In this document: positions 43,701-52,960 of the stretch, piece by piece
Layout: each line of letters starts with the position of its first letter
Numbering within the stretch: the first letter of the stretch is position 1
Origin: Companilactobacillus mishanensis
GTDB taxonomy: Bacteria > Bacillota > Bacilli > Lactobacillales > Lactobacillaceae
Reading direction: 5' to 3'
NCBI RefSeq assembly: GCF_003946505.1
Contig: NZ_RHON01000004.1
Span: forward strand, 175,848 to 239,847
DNA length: 64,000 nucleotides
Made by a program: the position numbers and the translations under genes
Notes under the pieces: model-generated
Told to the model about the DNA's origin: nothing
What the model saw: the letters and a program-made list of their open reading frames with translations, nothing else
The model's database searches: none

Positions 43701-44452
43701 TAGTCGCGAAGCTCTCGCTTAATTTTTCGAGTGGACAAATCTGAATTGTGTTCTTCTTCAATGGGCTTGCTTAATTCTTGAAGTCGGTCACTATCATTTG
43801 GAAGTAGTTTCATCATTCTCGAGAATGCAGTTTCGAGGTCGGTCTCATTTTTTGCACTGTAGTATCTCATTAACATCAAAGTAAATTCGGCTCGATCCAA
43901 ATCATTGATAGGTAAGATCAAATATTTTTCATTTTCCAATGTTCCATATGCGTCGTTAGCAGCAATTAATGCTGTCCGCTTATTGCCATCTTGAAAAGGT
44001 TGCAGTTTTGATATTTCTACAAAAACCTTCCATGCATCTTGCTCTGATTTGTCTGAATCGTTGAATTTTTCTACGATTAAGTTCAGGTCACTCTTCGTAA
44101 CTACGTCAGGTGGAAAGTAAGCATCTTTACTGTCATTACTGATCAAGATAGCAGTCCTATCATCAGGATTATAGTTAGCATTCCGTAAGTGACCTGGCAT
44201 ATTAGGTTGTTCATCAGATGCTGATTTGAATTCCTTATTGATAGCGATTATTCCGTCAGTACTGAAGCCAATTTTTTTTATTGCCGCGATTCCGTTGAGT
44301 GAATCGTTAAAAATTGCAATATCATCGGGATCGTTATTCAGTGGTTTAGTGGATTTTAAATCGAGTGCTTGTTTTGTTTGGTAAACTGTACTGCCATATC
44401 CATTTAAAGTTCCCAGAGATGTGATAAATCTTGCTAAAGCCGTGTTATCCAT
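43700..44452 (-). CDS. Fic-domain protein with altered catalytic motif
   Basis: 250 residues from ATG 44452, 7 bases after AGGAGGTGG. The Fic fold is visible from NLIVEKFNDSD to the core loop LQPFQDGNKRTALIA near residue 150. The canonical loop is HxFxDGN(G/K)R; the catalytic His is Gln here (codon CAA). Active Fic proteins attach AMP or phosphate to target proteins; loss of the His normally abolishes this. The remaining loop, including DGN and Arg, is intact. It could be a non-AMPylating relative, antitoxin-like or a pseudoenzyme. Divergent from pepN. Confidence 0.8.
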   Translation of the reverse strand: MDNTALARFITSLGTLNGYGSTVYQTKQALDLKSTKPLNNDPDDIAIFNDSLNGIAAIKKIGFSTDGIIAINKEFKSASDEQPNMPGHLRNANYNPDDRTAILISNDSKDAYFPPDVVTKSDLNLIVEKFNDSDKSEQDAWKVFVEISKLQPFQDGNKRTALIAANDAYGTLENEKYLILPINDLDRAEFTLMLMRYYSAKNETDLETAFSRMMKLLPNDSDRLQELSKPIEEEHNSDLSTRKIKRELRD

Positions 44453-44573
44453 GATTTCCACCTCCTGAGTATTTATTGAAATCATAGCTTATTCAATCTT
44501 AGAAGTAAAACTTGTTTTATTGAAAGTCGTATAATAGAAGACGAATATATTTTTTGAAATCATGGAGGAACTT

Positions 44574-47108
44574 ATGACTGAAATTACGCATTCTTATGAT
44601 ACGTTTCAACCAACACATTACGATATTTTCATAGATATCGATCGTGGAACTAAACAAATTTCTGGTAAATCTGTTATCGATGGCGAAGCTCAAGCCAAAG
44701 ATATTTTTATTCAACAAAAGAATATGGAAATTGAATCTGTTCAAGCTGACGGAAACGATGTTCCTTTTGAAGTTGACAATAAAAAAGAAGTTATCAATAT
44801 CACTTTGCCAAAAGCTGGCGAGACAACTTTAGCAGTTACTTACAAGGCTCCTCTAACTGACTCGATGATGGGTATTTATCCTTCATATTATGAAGTTAAC
44901 GGTGAGAAAAAAGAACTTATTGGAACACAATTTGAGACAACTTTCGCACGCCAAGCATTCCCAAGTGTTGATGAACCTGAGGCTAAAGCAAAATTTGATC
45001 TAGCTATCAAGTTTGATGAAAAGCCTGGCGAAACTATTTTGGCTAACATGCCAGAAGTTCGTAAGGAAAACGGAATTCATTACTTTGACACGACTGTCCG
45101 CATGTCGACTTACTTGATTGCCTTCGCATTTGGTGACCTACAAAGCAAGCAGACTACTACTAAGAGTGGTGTAAAAGTCGGCGTATTTTCAACTAAAGCA
45201 CACGAACCTAAGGAACTGGATTTTGCCTTGGACATTGCTAAACGTTCAATCGAATTCTACGAAGACTTCTATCAAACACCTTATCCACTACCACATTCAT
45301 GGCAATTGGCACTACCTGATTTCTCAGCCGGTGCTATGGAAAACTGGGGCTTGGTAACTTATCGTGAAGCCTATTTGTTGCTTGATCCAGACAACACAGC
45401 TCTTGATACAAAGCAATTAGTTGCGACTGTTATTTCTCACGAATTGGCTCACCAATGGTTCGGTGATCTAGTCACAATGAAGTGGTGGGATGATCTCTGG
45501 TTAAATGAAAGTTTCGCCAACATGATGGAATATGTTGCTATCGACGCCATCGAACCTGACTGGAATGTTTGGGAATTATTCCAAACAACTGATGTTCCTG
45601 CAGCTTTGCAACGTGACGCAACTGACGGAGTTCAATCTGTCCACGTTAACGTTGAGGATCCAGCTGAAATTGATGCTTTGTTTGATAGTGCCATCGTGTA
45701 TGCCAAAGGTGCCCGTATGCTAGTTATGATGCGTGCCTTGGTCGGTGACGATGCATTGCGTGAAGGTTTGAAGAATTACTTTGCTGCTCACAAATATGCT
45801 AACGCCCAAGGTTCAGACCTCTGGGATGCAGTCGGAGAAGCAGCTGGAATGGATGTTGCTTCTATCATGAACACTTGGTTGGAACAACCAGGATATCCAA
45901 TCGTCCACGCCCGTGTAGTTGACGGTGATTTAAAGATTTCACAACAACAATTTTTCATTGGGGATGGCAAAGAAGTTGGCCGTCAATGGAAGATTCCGTT
46001 GAACAGTAATTACGATGTTGCTCCTAAGATTTTTGGTGACAAAGAAGTTGATCTCGGTAACTACGCGGAATTGCGCAAGTCTAACGGTGTGCCTTTCCGT
46101 GTTAATGTCGGCAATAATTCTCACTTTATTGTTCGTTATGACGATACTTTGATGAACGATATTATGGAAAACTTGGATACTGTTGATTCAATTTCACAAA
46201 TGGCTATCTTGCAAGATGTTCGTTTGTTATCAGAGTCCAGACAAATTTCATACGCTGACGTTGTGCCATTGCTGAAGCATTTCGCTGATAATAAATCGAC
46301 AGTTGTTAACTCAGCAATTTATCGTTTTGCATACAATTTGCGTAAGTTCATCACACCAAATACTGATGAAGAAAAGAATTTGAAGAAGTTATATAACAAC
46401 TTGAGTGCCAAGCAATTGGAACGTTTAGGCTGGTCACAAAAATCTGGTGAGACAATCGATGATCAATTGACACGTCCATCAATTTTGAACGCTGCTTTGT
46501 ATGCCGAAAATCCAGATGCATTGAAGTCAGCACACGAGTTATTTGAAAATAATAAAGATAACTTGGCAAGTTTGCCAGCTGATATTCGTATTTTCGTTTT
46601 GAGAAATGAAGTTAAGAATTATGGTAATGAAGCTTTGTTTGACAACTTGTTAGAGCAATATCGTCAATCAACAGATCCAAGTTACAAGTCTGATTTGTGC
46701 GTTGCTATTACAAGTACAAAGGATCCAAAGCTGATTGCAAAATTGATTGAAAAATTTGAAGATGCCAATACAATCAAACCTCAAGACTTGCGTGCTTGGT
46801 TCAGTGGAGTATTGAATAACGCTGATGGTGAACAAGCCGCTTGGGATTGGTTGAGAAATGATTGGAAATGGCTCGAAGATACAGTCGGTGGAGATATGGA
46901 GTTTACAACATATATCACCGTTGCAATGAGCGTCTTCCGTACACCAGAACGTTTGAAGGAATTCAAAGCTTTCTTCGAACCAAAAATCAATACACCAGGA
47001 CTTACTCGTGAGATTTCTATGGATATTAGTATTATCGAGAGTCGTGTTGGCTTGATTTTGGATGAGAAGGATGACGTTAATGCTGCTATTAAGAATGTCG
47101 TTGGGTAA
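44574..47108 (+). CDS. pepN: Aminopeptidase N (lysyl aminopeptidase, M1 family)
   Basis: 844 residues, the length of lactobacillar PepN. Exopeptidase motif GAMENWG (near 253), zinc site HELAHQWFGD (289 onwards) with the second Glu in LNESFANMMEY, and a helical C-terminal domain. A cytosolic zinc enzyme that removes N-terminal Lys, Leu and other residues from peptides, central to casein-peptide use. ATG 44574 follows GGAGG by 5 bases. TATAAT at 44530 is the likely -10. Repeat copy F follows the gene. Confidence 0.96.
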   Translation: MTEITHSYDTFQPTHYDIFIDIDRGTKQISGKSVIDGEAQAKDIFIQQKNMEIESVQADGNDVPFEVDNKKEVINITLPKAGETTLAVTYKAPLTDSMMGIYPSYYEVNGEKKELIGTQFETTFARQAFPSVDEPEAKAKFDLAIKFDEKPGETILANMPEVRKENGIHYFDTTVRMSTYLIAFAFGDLQSKQTTTKSGVKVGVFSTKAHEPKELDFALDIAKRSIEFYEDFYQTPYPLPHSWQLALPDFSAGAMENWGLVTYREAYLLLDPDNTALDTKQLVATVISHELAHQWFGDLVTMKWWDDLWLNESFANMMEYVAIDAIEPDWNVWELFQTTDVPAALQRDATDGVQSVHVNVEDPAEIDALFDSAIVYAKGARMLVMMRALVGDDALREGLKNYFAAHKYANAQGSDLWDAVGEAAGMDVASIMNTWLEQPGYPIVHARVVDGDLKISQQQFFIGDGKEVGRQWKIPLNSNYDVAPKIFGDKEVDLGNYAELRKSNGVPFRVNVGNNSHFIVRYDDTLMNDIMENLDTVDSISQMAILQDVRLLSESRQISYADVVPLLKHFADNKSTVVNSAIYRFAYNLRKFITPNTDEEKNLKKLYNNLSAKQLERLGWSQKSGETIDDQLTRPSILNAALYAENPDALKSAHELFENNKDNLASLPADIRIFVLRNEVKNYGNEALFDNLLEQYRQSTDPSYKSDLCVAITSTKDPKLIAKLIEKFEDANTIKPQDLRAWFSGVLNNADGEQAAWDWLRNDWKWLEDTVGGDMEFTTYITVAMSVFRTPERLKEFKAFFEPKINTPGLTREISMDISIIESRVGLILDEKDDVNAAIKNVVG

Positions 47109-47137
47109 CTAAATATTTAATTTCTGAGGTTCACTGC

Positions 47138-47294
47138 CAGACTTCGGTTAGGTTCGGCGGGGCTGGAACACAGTGAGTCGCAAGTGTGCCATAGTGCGGT
47201 CACACTGGTCTCCTTTTGTGTAGTCTCGGCCTTTGCCGAGTCAACACAAATCCCACTGTTTAGCCCCGGCGAACCTTCCCTTCGTCTTCCTGCT
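47138..47294 (+). repeat. Structured intergenic repeat, copy F
   Basis: Outer stem AGGTTCGGCGGGGCT (47150-47164) with AGCCCCGGCGAACCT (47262-47276), extended by GACTTCG/CGTCTTC-like flanks. Inner hairpins around AAGTGTG/CACACT (47182-47206) and TTGTGT..CTCGGC/GCCGAG..ACACAA (47215-47249). Same orientation as D; it retains the CAACACAAATCCCACTG junction corresponding to D's CAACACTTTCACTG. Confidence 0.68.
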
Positions 47295-47362
47295 TATCTA
47301 TGTATCCAACACTAGAGTGAAATCAAAAGTATATTTACAATTTTTTAAAGCTTGAATAACTG

Positions 47363-47400
47363 TAGTCATCTGAATGATAATATTCGGATGGCTATTTTTT
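47363..47400 (+). terminator. Terminator downstream of pepN and repeat F
   Basis: AGTCATCTGAAT, loop, ATTCGGATGGCT and a T-run. A similar stem (ATAGCCATCC) recurs at 48181-48224. Confidence 0.7.
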
Positions 47401-47583
47401 GTTAAATATTTTGAGAATATTATTATTTATATTTTGATGTGGCTATAAGTCAGAGACTAAAGGGAGAACAGATATTAATTAAATAGTCATTTTCATATAA
47501 TTCTTGTAAAACAATATGAAATATATTGAATTTAATCTCTTCATGATGTATAACGTAGTTAATTCAAAGAGGAGGATTAAATT

Positions 47584-48144
47584 ATGTGTAGGATCAAGCT
47601 TGTTATTGATAATGTGGAATTTGAAATAGAGGGTCCACAAGAATTTGTTGACAAAAAAGTTCAAGATTTTTTAGAAACATTGCCTAAGATTAATAGGGTT
47701 CCAGTTGTACATGAAGTCGCAACAAAAAATGATACGTCACAAAAAGTAATTAGTCCAAACGAGAAGAAAACAAAATACAAAAACGAATTTCTATCAAAAA
47801 AACTTTTATATGACGATGATGGGGTTTTAACGCCAACCTTTTACATTCCTGGTAAAGGAAAAGCAGATAAAACTAGAAATTGCGCAATATTAATGGCTTA
47901 TTTCGAGGATGATGTTTCTAGTGAGGATATAAAGTCTATTCTAATTAAACAAGCTGCATTCGATCAAAATAATTTCTATAAGATATTGAAGCGTTCAAAC
48001 CCTAATTTGATTATTAAAAATGGAGGAGATAAGCATTTATTGAACATTTCCGTAACGACAATTGGAGAGAAAAATGCTATCGAAATGATTAAATCTATCA
48101 AATCGGGTATGGCTGGTGATTCAGAAATCAGTTTAGAAATTTGA
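47584..48144 (+). CDS. Hypothetical protein
   Basis: 186 residues; not recognised. An N-terminal strand-rich part (CRIKLVIDNVEFEIEGPQEFVDKKVQDF) looks like a small ubiquitin- or KH-like fold, a polar linker follows (about 40-75), and the C-terminal half is mixed (YIPGKGKADKTRNCAILMAYF, SEDIKSILIKQAAFDQNNFYKILKR). No membrane segment. GAGGAGG lies 10 bases before the ATG. Very AT-rich; single unit between two similar terminators. Confidence 0.6.
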   Translation: MCRIKLVIDNVEFEIEGPQEFVDKKVQDFLETLPKINRVPVVHEVATKNDTSQKVISPNEKKTKYKNEFLSKKLLYDDDGVLTPTFYIPGKGKADKTRNCAILMAYFEDDVSSEDIKSILIKQAAFDQNNFYKILKRSNPNLIIKNGGDKHLLNISVTTIGEKNAIEMIKSIKSGMAGDSEISLEI

Positions 48145-48180
48145 TTTAACAATTCAGTACATCGTAAATCAATATTGAAT

Positions 48181-48224
48181 AAAAATAGCCATCCAAACTA
48201 AAATATTTGGATGGCTATTTTTAT
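48181..48224 (+). terminator. Terminator after the 47.6-kb hypothetical gene
   Basis: AAAATAGCCATCCAAA and TTTGGATGGCTATTTTT form a long stem (one mismatch region in the loop). Confidence 0.8.
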
Positions 48225-48306
48225 TCTGCGAAAGTCTTTAACGTCATGGAATATACGGTATAATATAAATATATTTATAACTTTATTAATTGGGGGAATT
48301 ATTGTT

Positions 48307-49239
48307 ATGACGGGGAATAAATTTATTGATCAACCGTACATCAGAGCTGTTGCAGTCCTATATTTTTTAATGTATTTTTTGGCAGCCACACATCGGACAG
48401 GTGCTTTTGGAAGTATGGCACCAGTTTTGCTTCTTGGTTCGGTTATTGGAATTATTGGATCACTCTTGCCAAAAAGGTTGGCAGCATTAGTACTTTTGGT
48501 TGGATTTGTTTTATGTCTCATTGGATATAATGTAACTCAATATCCAAATCAATCCTATTCCGGAACTTTTGTGAAAAGTCTTCTTTTTGAAGTTAGTTTA
48601 GCAGGCTCGATATATTTCTTTGTCCTTTATCAAGGTATGGCAAAGTTGGGATCCTTAATGGACTGGATTATTTGGATCTGTCTAGCCGCATTTATTGTTT
48701 ACTTTATTATTGCAAAAAAAGATCAGTACTACGCTGGTGTTCAAGGGGCATTATTGCAATTTAATCATTCAGACCGTCAGACTTTATTATCTGGAAGTGG
48801 GTTTTATTTGTACTATCTTGCGACGACACAAGCGAAGTTATTTATTAATATGTTTGTAAATTTATACGCATATCAAACTGCAGCCATAATTTTGTCAAAT
48901 TGGGTAGGTCATTTTTCCCAAGGACTAGCTTCGATGATATCAGGTGATTATGATGCATCTAAAAACTTGGTTGATTCATTTTTAAGCACAACCGAGTATG
49001 TCCCAGTATTTAGAGTTTTTTCAATAAGTAGGGATAAAGGTCAAACGGTTCTGAATGGCCGACAAGGTACAACCAAAGTTGTTAATGGCAGTTTGGAATT
49101 TACCAATGGGATACTAGCTATGATATTGCAAATGGGAATAATATTAGTCACATTTTACATAAGTCCTTTTATAGTATTTTTGTTCTTTTTAATTCATTTG
49201 GGTACATTCGTAAAAAACTATCGTAATGCTAACCAATAA
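48307..49239 (+). CDS. Polytopic membrane protein of unknown function
   Basis: 310 residues from ATG 48307, 9 bases after GGGGGAA (an upstream in-frame start would add a spurious segment). About seven hydrophobic helices in residues 12-165 and near the C-terminus (LAMILQMGIILVTFYISPFIVFLFFLIHLG), with a soluble stretch around residues 220-275. No family recognised. TATAAT at 48259 is a likely -10. Confidence 0.65.
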   Translation: MTGNKFIDQPYIRAVAVLYFLMYFLAATHRTGAFGSMAPVLLLGSVIGIIGSLLPKRLAALVLLVGFVLCLIGYNVTQYPNQSYSGTFVKSLLFEVSLAGSIYFFVLYQGMAKLGSLMDWIIWICLAAFIVYFIIAKKDQYYAGVQGALLQFNHSDRQTLLSGSGFYLYYLATTQAKLFINMFVNLYAYQTAAIILSNWVGHFSQGLASMISGDYDASKNLVDSFLSTTEYVPVFRVFSISRDKGQTVLNGRQGTTKVVNGSLEFTNGILAMILQMGIILVTFYISPFIVFLFFLIHLGTFVKNYRNANQ

Positions 49240-49289
49240 GAAAATCATGAATAATCAATTTAGTTCCTGAATCACCTTTTTAAAAAATA

Positions 49290-49321
49290 AAAAACATCGA
49301 ATTTAATTTCGGTGTTTTTTT
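49290..49321 (+). terminator. Terminator
   Basis: AAAACATCGA and TCGGTGTTTTTTT, with one G-T pair. Confidence 0.65.
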
Positions 49322-49338
49322 GCGTGATTTAGTACTGT

Positions 49339-49401
49339 CTCATAAAAATAACTACTAATAGTTATCTATATGAGATAGACTGGATTTACCTCACAGGTAA
49401 A
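49339..49401. promoter_or_regulatory. Two inverted repeats before the HigA-like gene
   Basis: First: CTCATA, AAA, ATAACT, six bases, AGTTAT, CTA, TATGAG (49339-49374). Second: TTTACCT CAC AGGTAAA (49385-49401). They fill the promoter region and suit autoregulation by the DNA-binding protein downstream. Confidence 0.4.
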
Positions 49402-49455
49402 TATCATTGGAAAATGAATTCAGAGAATTATCATTATCAGAAAGGGGACCTTTTC

Positions 49456-49971
49456 ATGAAACACAGTAAAAACAGTATTGCAGTTCCGCCCGGGGCAACT
49501 ATTCGCGAACAATTGCGGTATCGCAAAATGACTCAAAAAGTTTTTGCAATTCGTATGGATTTAACTGAAAAACACATTAGTCGCCTCATTAACGGAATAG
49601 TCGAATTAACGCCTGATGTTGCCAATCGCCTTGAAGATGTTCTTGGAATTCCTACGTCATATTGGAATGGACTAGAAGCTAATTATCGTTCTGAACTAGC
49701 TAGAGTTAACACTGAAATCGATAATGAAGAGGAATTAGAAATTTCAAATAAATTTCCTTATGAAGAGGCTAGTGCCAATGGTTGGTTGCCAGTGACAAAC
49801 GATGCCGTGGTTAGATTGACCAATTTAAAAAAGTTTTTTGGTGTTGTTAAATTGAAGTCGTTGGAGAAATTAAATCATCTAGATAATGATCAGCCAGTTG
49901 ATTATTCAGAACTTCTATTCAAACAACATGAATCAAATGAATCATTTCAGAAAGAAAATTCATCAGTTTGA
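49456..49971 (+). CDS. HigA-like XRE-family DNA-binding protein
   Basis: 171 residues from ATG 49456 (AAAGGGG 8 bases before). The N-terminus PPGATIREQLRYRKMTQKVFAIRMDLTEKHISRLINGIVELTPDVANRLEDVLGIPTSYWNGLE is the classical HigA antitoxin helix-turn-helix. The C-terminal 100 residues (YEEASANGWLPVTND, VVRLTNLKKFFGV) are longer than in plain HigA. No HigB toxin lies beside it, so it is either an orphan antitoxin or a general regulator. Followed after 51 bases by an unrelated-looking gene. Confidence 0.82.
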   Translation: MKHSKNSIAVPPGATIREQLRYRKMTQKVFAIRMDLTEKHISRLINGIVELTPDVANRLEDVLGIPTSYWNGLEANYRSELARVNTEIDNEEELEISNKFPYEEASANGWLPVTNDAVVRLTNLKKFFGVVKLKSLEKLNHLDNDQPVDYSELLFKQHESNESFQKENSSV

Positions 49972-50022
49972 TTAAAAAAATTCAATGTTTTTATTAATAA
50001 CAATTAGTGGAATAATATAAAT

Positions 50023-51207
50023 ATGGAAAATATATACAATGAAAAGTATTATGACCTCACAAAATATATAGGCTACTTAAGCCCACGCCTGGATAATGAT
50101 GGCAATCAGATTTTACGTCGCAAGGGTTACAAAGATGATGGATTCGATGTGTTTGCCATGGTAGTGCAAGGACTCAGAGACAGATTGTTGATGTTCTGTC
50201 GTCTAATTGAGGATCCGGACCCAATAGTAGATGAAATCACCAAATATTTGTCTAATCCTAAAAATCCACTTCGAGTGCCTGACAAGGAGACTGAATTGGT
50301 CAAATTTCTCAAGCAATTGAAGGATATGGACCTTCCAGATAAGATGCCAATTGACTATGTTCAAATCCATATTGGTGAGTTCGTCAAACATGAGGTTTAT
50401 GTTATAGATTTCCGGAATTTGATGTATGGTGACCAACAAGGATTCGATTCTGATCCACGTAAACTTGTAAAATTTGATAATAAAACCAAGAAAAAGTTAC
50501 AGGACGCCTTTGATCAATTGCGTCTCAACTATTGGGATAGAGACTACTTTAGAGTTGATAGTGATAATGAGGATGATTTTCTTTCATGGATAGGTAGTGA
50601 ATATTGGCGAATTAAGGTGAACTATCATAACGGCCGAATTATCTCGTCTTCCGGTGCTGCAGAGTATCCGTTGGAATATAATACTTTAAAAATTATTTAC
50701 CAGTTTGTTCAAAATGAAATCTTACCTGAACAGAAAAGAATCTTGGCAAGTTTAATGTTTAAGCATCAACGCATATTTGCTGAAAAAGGTCCTACCATTG
50801 AAGACAACAAGTACTTTCCCATCGTTAAGAATATTCGCATTTTTGAAAAAATGAAGCTTGCTCAGTATGACATTGCCGTCATTCCTGATGATTACGATGA
50901 AATAGATAATATGGTCAAAACGGAGCACGAGGTTATTGATGATTTGGGTGGAGATTTAGCAGATTATTTTAATCGAGAAACAGATATTACCAATGCAAAT
51001 TTACAAGATAAACTTGCCAAATATAGTTTAAAACATCGAGAAATTGACTTTGAATCTGTCGATGTTTCTGGGATGCCTGGAGAAGAAGTATTATTAATAA
51101 TCTATGATGTCTTTCAAGTAGATCGATTTGTTGAAAATCTTTATGAAACATTATGTAGTCAAGGATACATGTTGAATTGGATGTATCGACTATTAGAAGT
51201 TGGTTAA
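50023..51207 (+). CDS. Uncharacterised protein, paralog 1
   Basis: 394 residues, soluble, acidic, no recognised domain. It shares blocks in order with the gene at 58931: YYDLTKYIGYLSP near the N-terminus, DKETELVKFLKQLKDMD, QLRLNYWDRDYF, and W+KVNYHNG...AEYPLEY. The N-terminal half thus forms one conserved unit; the C-terminal parts differ more but both end in a Leu-rich LNWMYRLLE/LDWLKRLEE motif. The ribosome site upstream is poor. Two members in one window suggest an expanded, lineage-specific family. Confidence 0.65.
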   Translation: MENIYNEKYYDLTKYIGYLSPRLDNDGNQILRRKGYKDDGFDVFAMVVQGLRDRLLMFCRLIEDPDPIVDEITKYLSNPKNPLRVPDKETELVKFLKQLKDMDLPDKMPIDYVQIHIGEFVKHEVYVIDFRNLMYGDQQGFDSDPRKLVKFDNKTKKKLQDAFDQLRLNYWDRDYFRVDSDNEDDFLSWIGSEYWRIKVNYHNGRIISSSGAAEYPLEYNTLKIIYQFVQNEILPEQKRILASLMFKHQRIFAEKGPTIEDNKYFPIVKNIRIFEKMKLAQYDIAVIPDDYDEIDNMVKTEHEVIDDLGGDLADYFNRETDITNANLQDKLAKYSLKHREIDFESVDVSGMPGEEVLLIIYDVFQVDRFVENLYETLCSQGYMLNWMYRLLEVG

Positions 51208-51252
51208 AAAATACCGTTGCGATTTTATCAATAAATCGTAACGGTATTTTTA
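51206..51252. terminator. Bidirectional terminator
   Basis: AATACCGTT...CGATTT pairs with AAATCG...AACGGTATT; A-run on the left, T-run on the right. Confidence 0.8.
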
Positions 51253-52032
51253 TTAAATATTTACTTCGTTAACTGAGTAAAGTGCAGCTTCACCACTCAA
51301 TTTAACACGGCCACCATCTAACTCACAGTGTAAAATTCCTGAACGATGTGATGATTGATAAGCCAAAATATTATTTTTTCCAAGCTTTTCAGCCCAGTAA
51401 GGAACAATTTGACAGTGGGCACTTCCGCAAACTGGGTCCTCTGGAACGTTTGTTTTTGGCCCAAATGAACGTGAAGAACAATCAAATTTATCGCTCTTGG
51501 CAGTTACATTGGTCAATAATCCATCGAATTGCTTCAATTTTTCTAAATCGGGATGCAGAGTTTCTACATCTTGTTCGGTGGGAAGAACACACAATAAATC
51601 ACGTGCCATATAGGCTTCTATTGGACGAACTCCGAGAGCGTCTTCCATCGCATCTGTAACTTCGATTTGCTTATTTGTATAAACTGGGAAGTTCATTTGA
51701 AGCAAGTTATCTTTCTTTTCGACAGTTAAATCACCACTCTTCACGGTTGTAAATGTCACTTTGTTTGTCTTAGGTGGGAAGAATTTGAAGACAACGAATC
51801 CAGTTGCCAAGGTAGCGTGACCACATAGATCGACTTCGCCACCTGGAGTGAACCAGCGCAAGTTGTAATGATCATCGGATAGTTTCACCGCAAAGGCAGT
51901 CTCGGATAGATTGTTTTCCATAGCAATATTCTGCATCAATTTGTCTTCGGGGAATTCATCCCAGAATGTGACAGCAGCGGGATTGCCTTTGAATACTTCA
52001 TTTGTAAATGCATCAACGATAAATGTTTTCAT
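51253..52032 (-). CDS. PhzF-family isomerase/epimerase-like protein
   Basis: 259 residues from ATG 52032. Two mirrored PhzF domains: VDAFTNEVFKGNPAAV at the start, NNLSETAFAV with the catalytic Glu, GEVDLCGHATLATG, and in the second half PEDPVCGSAHC. Family members are diaminopimelate-epimerase-fold isomerases; the substrate in lactobacilli is unknown. AGAGGTG precedes the ATG. Single gene, convergent with paralog 1. Confidence 0.92.
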   Translation of the reverse strand: MKTFIVDAFTNEVFKGNPAAVTFWDEFPEDKLMQNIAMENNLSETAFAVKLSDDHYNLRWFTPGGEVDLCGHATLATGFVVFKFFPPKTNKVTFTTVKSGDLTVEKKDNLLQMNFPVYTNKQIEVTDAMEDALGVRPIEAYMARDLLCVLPTEQDVETLHPDLEKLKQFDGLLTNVTAKSDKFDCSSRSFGPKTNVPEDPVCGSAHCQIVPYWAEKLGKNNILAYQSSHRSGILHCELDGGRVKLSGEAALYSVNEVNI

Positions 52033-52235
52033 TTGGGACACCTCTCAGAAAATAATTGGGATTAGTATACTCCAAATTCATATTTTATTACAATCCATCT
52101 AATAAAATTAAAAATATTCCTAAGTAGGGAATTTGATATATTGGTTCTTCATTCTAGACTTCATTTTTATCTGTGGTATAAGATTTAGAAACTGCAAATC
52201 GCCAATGATGAAATTTAGTGGAATGGATGTTATTT

Positions 52236-52943
52236 ATGTTGGAATGTTCAAAGTGCTCTCGAGAAGTAGAAACGGGAGACAAATTCTGCACAGAGTGTGG
52301 AGAAACAATGGATCACGGTGTTAAGGAAGAAAACTTTTTAGCCGAGATGGCGAAATGGTTTGTTCAAACGATAAAGCGACCAACGAAAGCTCCCACGACC
52401 AATAAGTATTTTGGCTTAGCTGCTTTGATAGTTAACGTTTTATTGATAAGTACAGCGGCACATATGATGATCAATAGAATTTTTTCCGTACTGCATATGA
52501 TCAATTCAGACGTACCAACGGGGATGTCGTTATTTGTCAGAATATTTGTCGCAATGGTTGTATTCTTCGGAGTTCAAGTTGCTGCTGGATTTGGAATGTA
52601 CCGACAGATAATTAAAGACTCGACGACTATTTATAAATTTATGAACCGAATCGCAACTTTCTCGAACTTGATGATCATCGTGGGATTGGTGTTTAACTTA
52701 TTCGTAATGATCGGTGGAATTTCCTCGATGCAAAATGGCGGATTTAGATTAGCCATTTATGTCTTAGTCGGACTATTAAGCATCATTTGGGTAACAAGTT
52801 ATTCGATGGTATTTTCGTTTGCAAATATTAAAGACAAGTTCGACAGAATTCAAACCGTATTGGTGACAGTTGTTGCAAACCATGCTGTCCTGGCATTAAC
52901 GGGATACATTTGTTTTAAGATTATCCAAGGGATGGCAAAATAA
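52236..52943 (+). CDS. Zinc-ribbon membrane protein
   Basis: 235 residues. N-terminal zinc ribbon with two CxxC pairs (ECSKCSREVETGDKFCTECGE), followed by about 35 cytosolic residues and five or six membrane segments (residues 55-232). ATG 52236 puts the ribbon at the very start. Unknown function; the arrangement recalls DUF/zinc_ribbon_2 membrane proteins. The next gene, 17 bases on, also begins with such a ribbon. Confidence 0.75.
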   Translation: MLECSKCSREVETGDKFCTECGETMDHGVKEENFLAEMAKWFVQTIKRPTKAPTTNKYFGLAALIVNVLLISTAAHMMINRIFSVLHMINSDVPTGMSLFVRIFVAMVVFFGVQVAAGFGMYRQIIKDSTTIYKFMNRIATFSNLMIIVGLVFNLFVMIGGISSMQNGGFRLAIYVLVGLLSIIWVTSYSMVFSFANIKDKFDRIQTVLVTVVANHAVLALTGYICFKIIQGMAK

Positions 52944-52960
52944 ATTAGATGAGGTTATAT

